A DNA stretch of 64,000 nucleotides from Butyrivibrio hungatei NK4A153 (GCF_000424465.1 NZ_KE384197.1:79394-143393); one strand, 5' to 3'. Counted from the stretch's first letter, positions 8,484 through 17,218 are shown. The notes: a model not told the origin generated them from the sequence alone. A program made the numbers and translations.

Positions 8484-9345
8484 TGTTTATTCCTTCCAAA
8501 GAGTAAGATCTGCCAAGGCCGGAATTTAATTGATATCCATTCACTTGCATATCGTCATCATTAATAACAACCTTGCTAAGATACCCCAAAGCAAACATCA
8601 ATCCATAAAAATAATTCCATAAGACTTTTTCATCACTTTTTACTATTCCCTTATTACGAATATAATCCCAACATTCAAAGAGATCATCTTCAGATAAAAA
8701 CTGATCTTCTTTGCCATTCTGTGAAAAGACTATTCCATTATTCCATATAATGCTAATAGTACTTCCGTCGTAATCAAAAGAATATGGAACTATAGAGCAG
8801 TTATATCGAATATCATCACATAGGCCGTTAAATGACAAATCTTTTGCATTCTGTCTTAGCCAGTTTACAATATCAGTCTGATTCTTGTGTTCCGGTATAA
8901 CATCCTTAATCACCCCCGTATAGATATAGATATCAATCGGTAAATCCTTAAGATATTTTTCCATAAGAGGCTTTACATCTTTCCAATCAAGCTCTCCATT
9001 ACCACATCCAAGTTTAGGAAATGCGATTGAAGTAATTCCATACTCTGCATAAATTTTTGTAAACCTAATAAGCCCCTGCTCAATATATTCAAGCCTTGAT
9101 GGTGATCTCCAGTGTTCTTTTGTTGGAAAATTCAGTACCCAGTGATCAGCCTCATAGAAAAGCATCAAGCGCCCTGTTTTTAGTCGTTTCTTTTCACATG
9201 CAAGCTTATAGCTCTCAAACATAGCAGGATAGCGCTTCTTAAACTCAAGCGCAATACCCTTTCCCATAACACCGACCGTGTTCACTGTATTAACTATTGT
9301 CTGCGCAGGACCGGTAAATATATCTCCATCCAAATATCTGATCAT
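8473..9345 (-). CDS. darG: DarG-like macrodomain antitoxin (DNA ADP-ribosylglycohydrolase)
   Basis: Residues 1-155 form a macrodomain of the DarG type: YLDGDIFTGPAQTIVNTVN, VGVMGKGIALEFK, NFPTKEHWRSPSRLEYI (Lys76 sits where the key Lys of DarG is found), and FPKLGCGNGELDW. DarG removes ADP-ribose from DNA and so reverses DarT. The C-terminal 135 residues include YFYGLMFALGYLSK and probably correspond to the part of DarG that binds DarT directly. The start codon follows the HTH gene stop by 2 nt, with GGGGGAT overlapping that stop as ribosome site. The toxin gene overlaps the 3' end. The family call is strong; activity on this partner is inference. Confidence 0.9.
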   Translation of the reverse strand: MIRYLDGDIFTGPAQTIVNTVNTVGVMGKGIALEFKKRYPAMFESYKLACEKKRLKTGRLMLFYEADHWVLNFPTKEHWRSPSRLEYIEQGLIRFTKIYAEYGITSIAFPKLGCGNGELDWKDVKPLMEKYLKDLPIDIYIYTGVIKDVIPEHKNQTDIVNWLRQNAKDLSFNGLCDDIRYNCSIVPYSFDYDGSTISIIWNNGIVFSQNGKEDQFLSEDDLFECWDYIRNKGIVKSDEKVLWNYFYGLMFALGYLSKVVINDDDMQVNGYQLNSGLGRSYSLEGINNVQ

Positions 9346-9347
9346 CT

Positions 9348-9569
9348 TTAATCCCCCAACTCAATTCTTTCACCATCCGGCAACACAAATGCGCACTCCA
9401 ATTTACACCCTGTCACCATTGCAATTTCTCTCAAATCGGAAACCGTAAAACTATCTCTTTTACACTTTTGTCCAAAAGCCTGTGGCGACTTATCAAGCCT
9501 TCTACCTATTTCAGATATAGTTATATCATTTTTTATTGCAAGTATTTTAAGTTGTTTATCAATGCTCAT
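9348..9569 (-). CDS. Small XRE-like helix-turn-helix protein
   Basis: A 73-residue protein with a Cro/C1-like helix-turn-helix: KNDITISEIGRRLDKSP is the usual turn, and TVSDLREIAMVTGCKLE is helix 4 and 5. The tail FVLPDGERIELGD is acidic. It is the first gene of the cassette, preceded by AAGGAG at 9578-9583 and a good promoter, and lies 2 nt before the macrodomain gene. It probably autoregulates the toxin-antitoxin operon, although no operator repeat near the promoter was obvious. A third regulator gene is not part of the textbook two-gene DarTG module. Confidence 0.8.
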   Translation of the reverse strand: MSIDKQLKILAIKNDITISEIGRRLDKSPQAFGQKCKRDSFTVSDLREIAMVTGCKLECAFVLPDGERIELGD

Positions 9570-9590
9570 ATTTCTTTCTCCTTACCCACA

Positions 9591-9619
9591 AGTATAAACA
9601 GAAACATTTATTACTTCAA
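9591..9619 (-). promoter_or_regulatory. Promoter of the HTH-DarG-DarT cassette
   Basis: On the minus strand TTGAAG (9614-9619) and TATACT (9591-9596) are 17 nt apart. The HTH start codon is 22 nt further on, with AAGGAG at 9578-9583. This gives the cassette its own transcription start. Confidence 0.7.
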
Positions 9620-9671
9620 CATTTGTATTTATTTCCAATCACCAACTCAAATATATATTAAAACGTATCCC

Positions 9672-9720
9672 AATAACACAAAAAGGAACTCAGATCATTT
9701 GAGTTCCTTTTTGTGTTATT
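9672..9720 (-). terminator. Perfect 21-bp hairpin, probably a two-way terminator
   Basis: Arms 9672-9692 and 9700-9720 are perfect inverted repeats around a 7-nt loop. The GC-rich core (GGAACTCA / TGAGTTCC) is followed by TTTTTGTGTT on either strand, as in intrinsic terminators. On the minus strand it closes the central glycan operon (after the Wzz-like gene and its frameshifted neighbour) and lies upstream of the toxin-antitoxin promoter. Confidence 0.85.
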
Positions 9721-9767
9721 GCTTCTGCTTTTTCCATACCATTTTGACAAAGAAGGCTTAGTCTGAG

Positions 9768-10090
9768 TCAAAATGATATTTTCATAAGCTTACCGGTCAT
9801 CCCATACTTATACAAAGTTGACGACATATATTTTGCCAATAGTTCATAATAATCTATATTCTCTTCTGAAATAGGATTCCAATCAGGCGCAACAAGTACA
9901 ACCTCGGCTTCCCCTTTATTATCAGCATCTATAACAGCATCAAGATAATTCTCATATAGCTTTTCATATGCCTGAGAATCATTATAACTGCCCAGCAGAA
10001 GCTGGTACAAATAAACAAGTCCCCAAAATACTGATCAGAGCCAGCAGCTTCTTCATGATTCTGATGAAGACTTTGACACTGGGCTTTTCA
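9768..10090 (-). pseudogene. Frameshifted small membrane-anchored protein gene
   Basis: Coding-like sequence directly after the Wzz-like gene is split over three frames. From the ATG at 10090 the frame closes after 12 codons. One frame over it reads KPSVKVFIRIMKKLLALIS, a basic start plus hydrophobic segment, which closes at 9982. In the next frame it continues YQLLLGSYNDSQAYEKLY to the stop at 9768 (about 80 residues, ending GMTGKLMKISF). One added A in the A4 run at the start and one base change near 10007 would restore a single protein of about 108 residues with one N-terminal helix. Its function is unknown. It could be a decayed accessory to the chain-length protein; sequencing error is also possible. 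Confidence 0.45.
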
Positions 10091-10091
10091 T

Positions 10092-11072
10092 TTATTTTAC
10101 TACTACAGCGCCAAGAATTTTTAATCCGAGATTCTCCGATAACTCAATTTCTTTAGCAATGTTCTCATAAACTGATTCTCCGATGCTTTCAAAGAAAACA
10201 ATCCCATCATATCTGGATATTTTATCAATTGAAGCCGGATCACTTATTATATTCAACGCCGAATCGGCTGAAACCTCTTTTTCTTTTAGAAAAACTTTTA
10301 TACGTGAAATATAATCCGGCGTACATCCTTGAGACAATGATGTACACAGTAAAATATCCTTTGCCCTTCCTGTATTTGCAAGTGCCATGATACTACTGCA
10401 AATAACTGCAAGTCCTTCATCATTTTGCTTGTCAACAGAGCCCAGAATCGGAAGCTTAAATGCTGTACGCAAGTCATCTTCTGTCTTAAGCATTGGAGAT
10501 AAAAGATATTTTACAGCAAGTATGAACATCATTATAAACGAGCCAAATATGAATCCAGCCAAAGAATTCCTTACCGTAAAATTGCTTTCATTTTCACTTT
10601 GAACTTGTTTGTCCTCTTTCTTTTCTCTTCCAATCAATTTATTATATACTTTTTTTTCATCTTCACTAAGCAAACTATAAACTGATTGTTCCGAGCCAAA
10701 CTGCCCTGATGTTGCCATACCAAGCACCTCAGTCTTATATTTCAATGCTTCAGCAATATCCTTATCCATTTCACCGTTTGCACCAATTTTATCTATATTA
10801 GCATTAATATCCTGCCTTACTGTCTCATAAATCTTTTGGTAAGTCTGATAAGCTTCAACCGCAGTATTAACCCTCTGTAATTCAACATCAGTTAATACAG
10901 GTTCATCCGAAAGCTCTGGTTCCACTTTTGTATTATCAACACATATAAAACTGTATCCTACACCAAGCAAAGTTCCAATTACGGCAAATATAACAATCTT
11001 CTTCCAAAACTTAAATATATAATGAAAAAAATCTTTAAGATTCAGTTCCAAATTATCCCTATAATTTTCCAT
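10092..11072 (-). CDS. Wzz-like chain-length protein with degenerate tyrosine-kinase domain
   Basis: A 326-residue protein from the ATG at 11072 (GAGGAG about 10 nt upstream; a longer TTG reading from 11090 is possible). It has a helix near residues 22-42, a coiled extracellular region, a second helix near 170-190, then a cytoplasmic part with FKLPILGSVD. This is the layout of polysaccharide co-polymerases (CapA/CapB, Wzc) that set chain length. The C-terminal part resembles a BY-kinase, but the Walker A position reads CTSLSQGCTPDY instead of a GxxGxGKS/T loop, and no Tyr-rich tail is present, so ATP binding is doubtful. It follows CapG in the same direction and closes the central glycan operon. 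Confidence 0.78.
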   Translation of the reverse strand: MENYRDNLELNLKDFFHYIFKFWKKIVIFAVIGTLLGVGYSFICVDNTKVEPELSDEPVLTDVELQRVNTAVEAYQTYQKIYETVRQDINANIDKIGANGEMDKDIAEALKYKTEVLGMATSGQFGSEQSVYSLLSEDEKKVYNKLIGREKKEDKQVQSENESNFTVRNSLAGFIFGSFIMMFILAVKYLLSPMLKTEDDLRTAFKLPILGSVDKQNDEGLAVICSSIMALANTGRAKDILLCTSLSQGCTPDYISRIKVFLKEKEVSADSALNIISDPASIDKISRYDGIVFFESIGESVYENIAKEIELSENLGLKILGAVVVK

Positions 11073-11229
11073 CACGTACACACTCCTCAAATAATTCTTT
11101 TTCTTAAGACCATCTAATTGTCAACTATATGCGGAATATCTCAACAAAACTTTTGACATGATCCATTATTTATAACTGCTCTGCAATATCTTTTATTGTA
11201 CGCCCAAAACCTCTCAATAATCTCATGGA

Positions 11230-12408
11230 TTACTGCTTTCTCCACACCATCTTATTTATAATACCTACATAAGACTGAATAATCTTCACAACCTTTGTGC
11301 TCACATTGGTATCAACATAATCAGGAACCGGAATTCCGTTATCACCTGTTTCAACCATCTCAACTGCAAGTTCAACCGACTGCTCAAGTCCCTGTTCATC
11401 TATACCTGAGATAACAAAGCATCCTTTATCAAGAGCCTCGGGGCGCTCGGTGGAAGTTCTTATACATACGGCAGGAATCGGATGACCAATTGATGTGTAG
11501 AATGATGATTCTTCCGGCAAAGTGCCTGAGTCTGACACTACAGCAAAAGCATTCATCTGAAGACAATTATAGTCATGGAATCCCAACGGTTCATGCTGTA
11601 TAACTCTGGAATCAAGTTCGAACTTACCGTCTGCTTTCATCTGCTCAAGGCGCTTTTTGGATCTAGGATGACATGAATATAAGATTGGCATATCATACTT
11701 ATCAGCAATTGCATTTATAGCATTAAACAAGCTAAGGAAATTCTGCTCAGTATCAATATTCTCTTCTCTATGTGCAGAGAGAAGGATATATTTTCCTTTT
11801 TCAAGTCCAAGTCTCGTGTGAATATCAGATGCCTTTATTTTATCAAGATTATCAGACAATACTTCTGCCATAGGGCTTCCCGTTACATAAGTTCTCTCCT
11901 TTGGAAGTCCGCAATCAGCAAGATATCTGCGTGCATGCTCTGAATATGCAAGATTAACATCAGAAATAATATCAACAATTCTTCTATTGGTTTCTTCAGG
12001 AAGACACTCATCCTTACATCTGTTTCCTGCTTCCATATGGAAAATAGGAATATGAAGGCGCTTTGCTCCTATAACAGACAGGCAGGAATTAGTATCACCA
12101 AGAACCAGAACAGCATCAGGTTTAGCCTCTGCAAAAAACTGATATGACTTGGCAATAATATTTCCCATAGTCTCTCCAAGGTCATTTCCAACAGCCTCAA
12201 GATATACTTCGGGATCGGCAAGCCCCAGGTCTTTAAAGAAAACACCATTCAGATTGTAATCATAATTCTGACCTGTATGTACCAAAAGCGTATCAAAATA
12301 TTTACGACATTTATTGATCACTGCCGCAAGTCTTATGATTTCCGGCCTTGTACCTACAATTATTGCAAGTTTGATCTTGCCATTATTCTTCCAATTATAT
12401 GAGCTCAT
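11230..12408 (-). CDS. capG: UDP-GlcNAc C2-epimerase family, CapG/FnlC type
   Basis: A 392-residue non-hydrolysing UDP-GlcNAc 2-epimerase family protein: IVGTRPEIIRLAAVI, VHTGQNYDYNLNGVFF, VLVLGDTNSC, HMEAGNRCKDECLPEETNR, and SDSGTLPEES. The PEETNR motif and its position directly after CapE and CapF identify it as CapG/FnlC, which makes the last C2 epimerisation to UDP-N-acetyl-L-fucosamine. It follows capF by 15 nt. A UDP-ManNAc-forming WecB would look similar, but the three-gene order favours the FucNAc pathway. Confidence 0.88.
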   Translation of the reverse strand: MSSYNWKNNGKIKLAIIVGTRPEIIRLAAVINKCRKYFDTLLVHTGQNYDYNLNGVFFKDLGLADPEVYLEAVGNDLGETMGNIIAKSYQFFAEAKPDAVLVLGDTNSCLSVIGAKRLHIPIFHMEAGNRCKDECLPEETNRRIVDIISDVNLAYSEHARRYLADCGLPKERTYVTGSPMAEVLSDNLDKIKASDIHTRLGLEKGKYILLSAHREENIDTEQNFLSLFNAINAIADKYDMPILYSCHPRSKKRLEQMKADGKFELDSRVIQHEPLGFHDYNCLQMNAFAVVSDSGTLPEESSFYTSIGHPIPAVCIRTSTERPEALDKGCFVISGIDEQGLEQSVELAVEMVETGDNGIPVPDYVDTNVSTKVVKIIQSYVGIINKMVWRKQ

Positions 12409-12423
12409 TTAATTCACCTAAAC

Positions 12424-13701
12424 TTAAACATTGCCTTTCTCAGGATTAATCTTCTCATCACCATCTCTATTAACTATTTCATAAAATGTATCCGGATGTC
12501 CGGGATCAAAAATCTCGTTTGCCCACATAACGGTTACAAGATCGTGCGTTTTAGAGAGATTGATTATATTGTGTGTATATCCCGGAATCATCTGAATTGC
12601 CTTCATCTGTTCACCTGTCACTTCAAATTCGATAACAGGATATCCCTTTTCTGTCTCAGGATCTATACCGATTCTGCGAAGCTGAATAAGACCATGTCCT
12701 GAAACAACTATAAATGTCTCCCACTTACTGTTATGCCAATGTTCTCCCCTTACAATTCCGGGCTTAGCAACATTGATACTAACCTGTCCATGATCCAAAG
12801 TTCTTATAAGCTCTGTAAATGTACCTCTGTTATCTACGTTGGATTTAAAACTATAGCACATCTTCTCCGCCGGCAAATAGGACAGATATGTACTGTATAA
12901 CTTCTTTGCAAAAGAATTATTCGGAATAGACGGAACCATAAGTGTCTGAGGCGCAGTCTTAAATGACTCCAGAAGATCCACTATCTCACCCAAAGTTACA
13001 TGATGCGATGTAGGTACATAGCAGTACTTACCGGTCTCATTTGCAATAGGATCAACGCTTCCTGATGAAGTGTCATAATCGCATCTATGCTCTTTTCCTT
13101 CAAGAGCATCAAGCATCTCTTCAATAAGATCATCAATATAAACCAATTCCAATTCAGTATTTCTGTCATTCACCGTGTATTCAAGGTCATTTGCAAATGC
13201 ATTACAAAATGTTGCTACCGCTGAATTGTAATTAGGCTTGCTCCACTTGCCAAATAAATTGGGAAATCTGTATACAAGGACCTTACTCCCTGTCTCTTCC
13301 TGATATTTCAAAAAGAGTTCCTCACCTGCCAGCTTACTTTTTCCATACTCAGAGTCCGCAAATCTTCCGATAAGTGAAGCCTGAATTGAACTCGATAACA
13401 TTACAGGACAAGTGTTGTTCTTTTTCTTAAGTGTATCAAGAAGCTTTGAGGCAAAACCAAAATTTCCTTCCATAAACTCTGCCTGGTCTTTTGGTCTGTT
13501 TACACCTGCAAGATTAAAAACAAAATCTGCTCTCTCACATGCAAGCTCAAGTTCTTCATCGCTTGTTCCCAAGTCATATCCATATATTTCTGTGATCAAC
13601 AGATTTGGTCTTGTATTATTTCTTCCATCTCGTATGTTCCTAAGATTCCATACCAGATTGCGCCCAACAAATCCGTTAGATCCGGTAACCAATATTCTCA
13701 T
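12424..13701 (-). CDS. capF: CapF/FnlB bifunctional epimerase-reductase with cupin domain
   Basis: A 425-residue protein with an N-terminal short-chain dehydrogenase (VTGSNGFVGRNLVW, FNLAGVNRP, SEYGKSKLAGEEL with Tyr-x3-Lys, YRFPNLFGKWS) and a C-terminal cupin (about residues 285-415: FTELIRTLDHGQVSI, GEHWHNSKWETFIVV with the metal-binding His-x-His, PGYTHNIINLS). This two-domain order is diagnostic of CapF. The cupin epimerises at C3 and the dehydrogenase reduces the 4-keto group with NADPH on the way to UDP-L-FucNAc. It is about 55 residues longer than the Staphylococcus aureus protein, partly through an insertion near residues 205-240. It sits 3 nt after capE. Confidence 0.92.
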   Translation of the reverse strand: MRILVTGSNGFVGRNLVWNLRNIRDGRNNTRPNLLITEIYGYDLGTSDEELELACERADFVFNLAGVNRPKDQAEFMEGNFGFASKLLDTLKKKNNTCPVMLSSSIQASLIGRFADSEYGKSKLAGEELFLKYQEETGSKVLVYRFPNLFGKWSKPNYNSAVATFCNAFANDLEYTVNDRNTELELVYIDDLIEEMLDALEGKEHRCDYDTSSGSVDPIANETGKYCYVPTSHHVTLGEIVDLLESFKTAPQTLMVPSIPNNSFAKKLYSTYLSYLPAEKMCYSFKSNVDNRGTFTELIRTLDHGQVSINVAKPGIVRGEHWHNSKWETFIVVSGHGLIQLRRIGIDPETEKGYPVIEFEVTGEQMKAIQMIPGYTHNIINLSKTHDLVTVMWANEIFDPGHPDTFYEIVNRDGDEKINPEKGNV

Positions 13702-13704
13702 AAC

Positions 13705-14772
13705 TTATGCCTCCACAGCGTGTGGTCTTCCTTCAAGTTCTTCCTTAACATAATCAGTGCCCATAATCTTAGCTACGACACCATCCACGTCAAGCCTGTT
13801 TGTATTATGACTTGTATAAGCCTCATCGCCCTGAGTCATAACCTGACCTTCCACATAGAACTGATCATAATTAAGACTTCTTCCGTCAGGAGCTATTCTG
13901 AAATAGTCTCCCATATCAGTAGCACGAAGTCTCTCTTCTCTTGTCATAAGAGTTTCAAACAACTTCTCACCGTGTCTTGTACCGATAACCTTGCATTCGG
14001 TTTCTCCAAACACCTTCATGACACCCTTAGCAAGGTCTCCAATTGTACTTGCATCAGCCTTCTGAATGAACAGATCTCCGGGTTCAGCATGCTCAAATGC
14101 AAAAGCAACAAGATTAACTGCCTCATCAAGATTCATGAGGAATCTTGTCATCTCCGGATCTGTAATTGTAATAGGACGTCCTGCTTTGATCTGATCTATG
14201 AAAAGAGGAATAACCGATCCTCTACTGCACATAACGTTACCGTATCTTGTGCAGGAAAGAACTGTACCGCCTCTCTCGAAAGCCTTCTGTGCTCTTGCTG
14301 CAACAACTTTCTCACCTAGTGCTTTAGACATTCCCATTGAATTAATAGGATAAGCTGCCTTATCTGTACTAAGGAATACAACTCGCTCAACTTTATTCTC
14401 TACTGCAGCTGTTATAACATTATCAGTTCCGATAATATTTGTCTTTACTGCCTCCATAGGGAAAAACTCGCATGACGGAACTTCCTTAAGCGCAGCAGCG
14501 TGGAAAACATAATTGGCCCCATACATCACATCACGTACAGAATCTATATTTCTTACATCTCCGATATAGAATTGAACCTTAGAAAACTGTTCAGGATACC
14601 TGGCCTGAAGAATATGTCTCATCATATCCTGTTTCTTCTCGTCACGAGATATAATCCTGATCTCCGCAATATCTGAGGTCAGAAAATGCTTTAGAACAGT
14701 TGATCCAAATGATCCTGTTCCTCCAGTGATGACTAATGTTTTATCTTTAAATGACTCCTTTATACTTGACAT
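13705..14772 (-). CDS. capE: UDP-GlcNAc 4,6-dehydratase/5-epimerase, CapE/FnlA
   Basis: A 355-residue polysaccharide-type short-chain dehydrogenase: TLVITGGTGSFGSTVLK, FHAAALKEVPSCEFFPMEAV, STDKAAYPINSMGMSKALGE and CTRYGNVMCSRGSV. STDKAAYPINSMG with Met-x3-Lys in place of Tyr-x3-Lys is typical of the inverting CapE/FlaA1 group. It converts UDP-GlcNAc to a 4-keto-6-deoxy sugar for L-FucNAc. The ATG at 14772 was chosen because GGGAG lies 8 nt upstream; the frame can be extended to a TTG at 14787. It starts 22 nt after the LegC gene and is followed by capF after 3 nt. Confidence 0.92.
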   Translation of the reverse strand: MSSIKESFKDKTLVITGGTGSFGSTVLKHFLTSDIAEIRIISRDEKKQDMMRHILQARYPEQFSKVQFYIGDVRNIDSVRDVMYGANYVFHAAALKEVPSCEFFPMEAVKTNIIGTDNVITAAVENKVERVVFLSTDKAAYPINSMGMSKALGEKVVAARAQKAFERGGTVLSCTRYGNVMCSRGSVIPLFIDQIKAGRPITITDPEMTRFLMNLDEAVNLVAFAFEHAEPGDLFIQKADASTIGDLAKGVMKVFGETECKVIGTRHGEKLFETLMTREERLRATDMGDYFRIAPDGRSLNYDQFYVEGQVMTQGDEAYTSHNTNRLDVDGVVAKIMGTDYVKEELEGRPHAVEA

Positions 14773-14794
14773 TATTACTTCTCCCAAATATCTC

Positions 14795-15946
14795 TTAATT
14801 CAATATTTCAATCACGTTATCAGTTACCTTTTTCAACTCAGCCTCTGTAATATTAGTACTGCAAGGCAATGTTATTATTCTCTGCCATAAGCTCTCAGCT
14901 ACAGAAACATCACTCTTAGGACAATCAGCGTATGGTTTCTGCAGATGTACCGGTTTCCAAAATGAACGCACCTCAATTTCTGATTCTTTTAATTTAGCAC
15001 ATACTCTCTTGGCGTCCTCAAGATGTGCTCCTTCAGGTAAAACGATACCTGAAAACCAACATGATGATCCGTCTGTCGTCGGGAAGAATGTTATACCCTT
15101 ATCCTGAGCCCAGCTTTCTAATTTCTCCTCATAATATGCACGAGCTCTGCGCTTAGCATCAATGAAACTGTCCAATCTCTCCATCTGTGCCACACCGATA
15201 GCAGCCTGAACATTTGTCATACGGTAGTTAAATCCAACCTCGTCAAAATCATAATCAGGCCACACGCGAGCTGTCGTAGTAAGATGTCTTACATGATCAA
15301 GCCTATCCTGATCACAACCAACAACAGCACCGCCACCGCCGCATGTAATGGTTTTATTTCCATTAAAAGACAGAACACTCAAATCCGCCAATGAACCGAA
15401 CTTCTTTCCATCATATGTTGCCCCGATCGCACAAGCAGCATCAACAACAAGCGGAATACCATAATCATCGGCAATCTTTCTGAATGCTTCCATATCAGGA
15501 ACATTTCCCAAAGTATACACCGGCATCAGTGCCGCAACTCGTTTACCATTTTCTTTATGATACAACATTCCATCAGCACGTTTCTCACAATGCTTTTCTA
15601 TTTCACTTCGAACCAATACAGGATTAAGACACCAATCCTCTTCACTAATATCCATCAACCATGGATCAGCTCCGCAATGACGAATTGCATTAGCCGATGC
15701 TATAAACGTAAAAGTCGGGATAATAACCAACTCTCCATGCTTTACACCAACCGATGTCAAAGCAGAATGAAGTCCTGTTGTTCCGGAACTTGTTGCAACC
15801 GCTCCTATACTGCCTGTTGATTCTGCCACCATCTTCTCAAATTCATTAACATACTCTCCAACTGATGATACAAATGTTGTATCAATGCAGTTATCAAGAT
15901 ACTTTTTTTCATTTCCGTTTAAATTCGGTATTGCCAACGAAATCAT
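14795..15946 (-). CDS. legC: PLP-dependent sugar aminotransferase, LegC type
   Basis: A 383-residue DegT/DnrJ/EryC1 aminotransferase. It begins with IPNLNGNEKKYLDNCIDT and FVSSVGEYVNEFE, the pattern of LegC proteins. VVDAACAIGATYDGKK holds the PLP-contacting Asp, and SFNGNKTITCGGGGAVV the Schiff-base Lys. LegC adds the 4-amino group to a 4-keto-6-deoxy GlcNAc nucleotide during legionaminic acid synthesis. It lies 39 nt after the LegB-like dehydratase that would make its substrate. GGAAGAG precedes the ATG. Confidence 0.87.
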   Translation of the reverse strand: MISLAIPNLNGNEKKYLDNCIDTTFVSSVGEYVNEFEKMVAESTGSIGAVATSSGTTGLHSALTSVGVKHGELVIIPTFTFIASANAIRHCGADPWLMDISEEDWCLNPVLVRSEIEKHCEKRADGMLYHKENGKRVAALMPVYTLGNVPDMEAFRKIADDYGIPLVVDAACAIGATYDGKKFGSLADLSVLSFNGNKTITCGGGGAVVGCDQDRLDHVRHLTTTARVWPDYDFDEVGFNYRMTNVQAAIGVAQMERLDSFIDAKRRARAYYEEKLESWAQDKGITFFPTTDGSSCWFSGIVLPEGAHLEDAKRVCAKLKESEIEVRSFWKPVHLQKPYADCPKSDVSVAESLWQRIITLPCSTNITEAELKKVTDNVIEILN

Positions 15947-15985
15947 TTCTCTTCCTATCCTTCTTACTTATATATCTTTGCAAAA

Positions 15986-17218
15986 TCACATTTTACCATC
16001 AAGACTCTTACCTGTCTCTATATGTTCAAAATTTGGCAGATATTGTCCGATAATTTTAACAATATCAGCCTTGGTACAACTTTCTGACTCAAAAGCATCA
16101 TCAAGTGTATTGATCAGCTTTATAACTTTATCTCTATCCGGAATCTGCTTGTCCGTAATCACGCCCAAAGACGAGAATCTCTCCATATCAACAGCTTCGC
16201 CTTCAACAAAGAATTCTTCAAAAGCCTTCTCTCCGCTTGTATCAGACGCGCTGAAATGCACCGGATACGGCAATCCTTCAGTCCACTTATCAGCCTTGTC
16301 TATTGCCTCTTCATCTGACGAACAATAATCAATTTCATATCCCATTGATGTCAGTAAGTTCTCTGCAATCTTATCAAATGTCGTCATCTGAGCTTCATCA
16401 AGCTTAGGGAAGAAAATATTGCGGTTGCCGCCAAGCATTGCAGACAACATACAAATCTGCCCCGATTCCTGAGGACTGACAAAATATCTCTTTACATCCG
16501 AAGGAGCAGATAAGGGCTGTCTCTGATTGATTCTATCAAGGAATCCTGCAGGAAGCGAACCGTTAGAGAATGCCACATTGGCAAAACGCGCCGTCTTAAC
16601 AGGGAACACATCAGAATAACTAAAAATCAGATCCTCCATAATTCGCTTACTTGCTCCCATAATGTTTACAGGATTTGCAGCTTTATCGGTACTTACACAG
16701 AAATAAACCTCGGGAGGATTCTGCTCCAGAAGATCAAGAAGACCTTTTGCACTTATTACATTATTCCTAAGAAGCGCCTCCACACTATAAATGTCCTTCT
16801 CTGATCTGACATGCTTGTGCGCACTGAAATTAGCTACAATATCAAAACCTCGTAAGCCGTTACTTCTCTTATGATGGTTGAACATCCTTCTGAAAGTAAC
16901 CGAACTGTAATCCATAGGATATGGCAAATATATATCCGGCACAACAGAACTGAGAACTGCGCTTGAACGAAGCGACCTTGTAAGCTCTGTCAAAGCATTC
17001 TCATTTGTATCTACAACAACAAGTTCTGCCGGCTTAAACGGCAAAATAGCACGGATAAATGATGAACCGATACTACCTGCTCCACCAATGACCAAAACCG
17101 ACTTCCCACTTATCGCAGCAGAAAGAGCTTTTTGATTGACCTCTATATCAGGTTTAAACATAGAAGCATTGCGCTTTGTTACATATTCCCCTATAAATGA
17201 TTCTAAATTAAATGTCAT
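15986..17218 (-). CDS. legB: Nucleotide-GlcNAc 4,6-dehydratase, LegB-like
   Basis: A 410-residue dehydratase of the polysaccharide CapD-like group: LVIGGAGSIGSSFIR is the NAD-binding loop, FDIVANFSAHKHVRSEKD and STDKAANPVNIMGASKRIME the active-site region, and FANVAFSNGSLPAGF the substrate loop. Retaining dehydratases of this group make the 4-keto sugar that LegC aminates. The start is uncertain: ATG codons at 17236, 17224 and 17218 are all possible. I chose 17218, with AAGAG 8 nt upstream; all overlap the end of the oxidoreductase gene. The 60-residue C-terminal tail includes SLDGKM. Confidence 0.83.
   Translation of the reverse strand: MTFNLESFIGEYVTKRNASMFKPDIEVNQKALSAAISGKSVLVIGGAGSIGSSFIRAILPFKPAELVVVDTNENALTELTRSLRSSAVLSSVVPDIYLPYPMDYSSVTFRRMFNHHKRSNGLRGFDIVANFSAHKHVRSEKDIYSVEALLRNNVISAKGLLDLLEQNPPEVYFCVSTDKAANPVNIMGASKRIMEDLIFSYSDVFPVKTARFANVAFSNGSLPAGFLDRINQRQPLSAPSDVKRYFVSPQESGQICMLSAMLGGNRNIFFPKLDEAQMTTFDKIAENLLTSMGYEIDYCSSDEEAIDKADKWTEGLPYPVHFSASDTSGEKAFEEFFVEGEAVDMERFSSLGVITDKQIPDRDKVIKLINTLDDAFESESCTKADIVKIIGQYLPNFEHIETGKSLDGKM

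Noticed and set aside
9725..9760. Short stretch reading MVWKKQKQ on the minus strand, similar to the end of CapG
   Set aside because: Too short, with a stop codon a few codons upstream; probably chance or a trace too small to support.
13720..14319. 199-codon open frame on the plus strand over capE
   Set aside because: It lies wholly opposite a strongly conserved dehydratase, has no ribosome site and reads as low-quality protein, so it is an antisense shadow.
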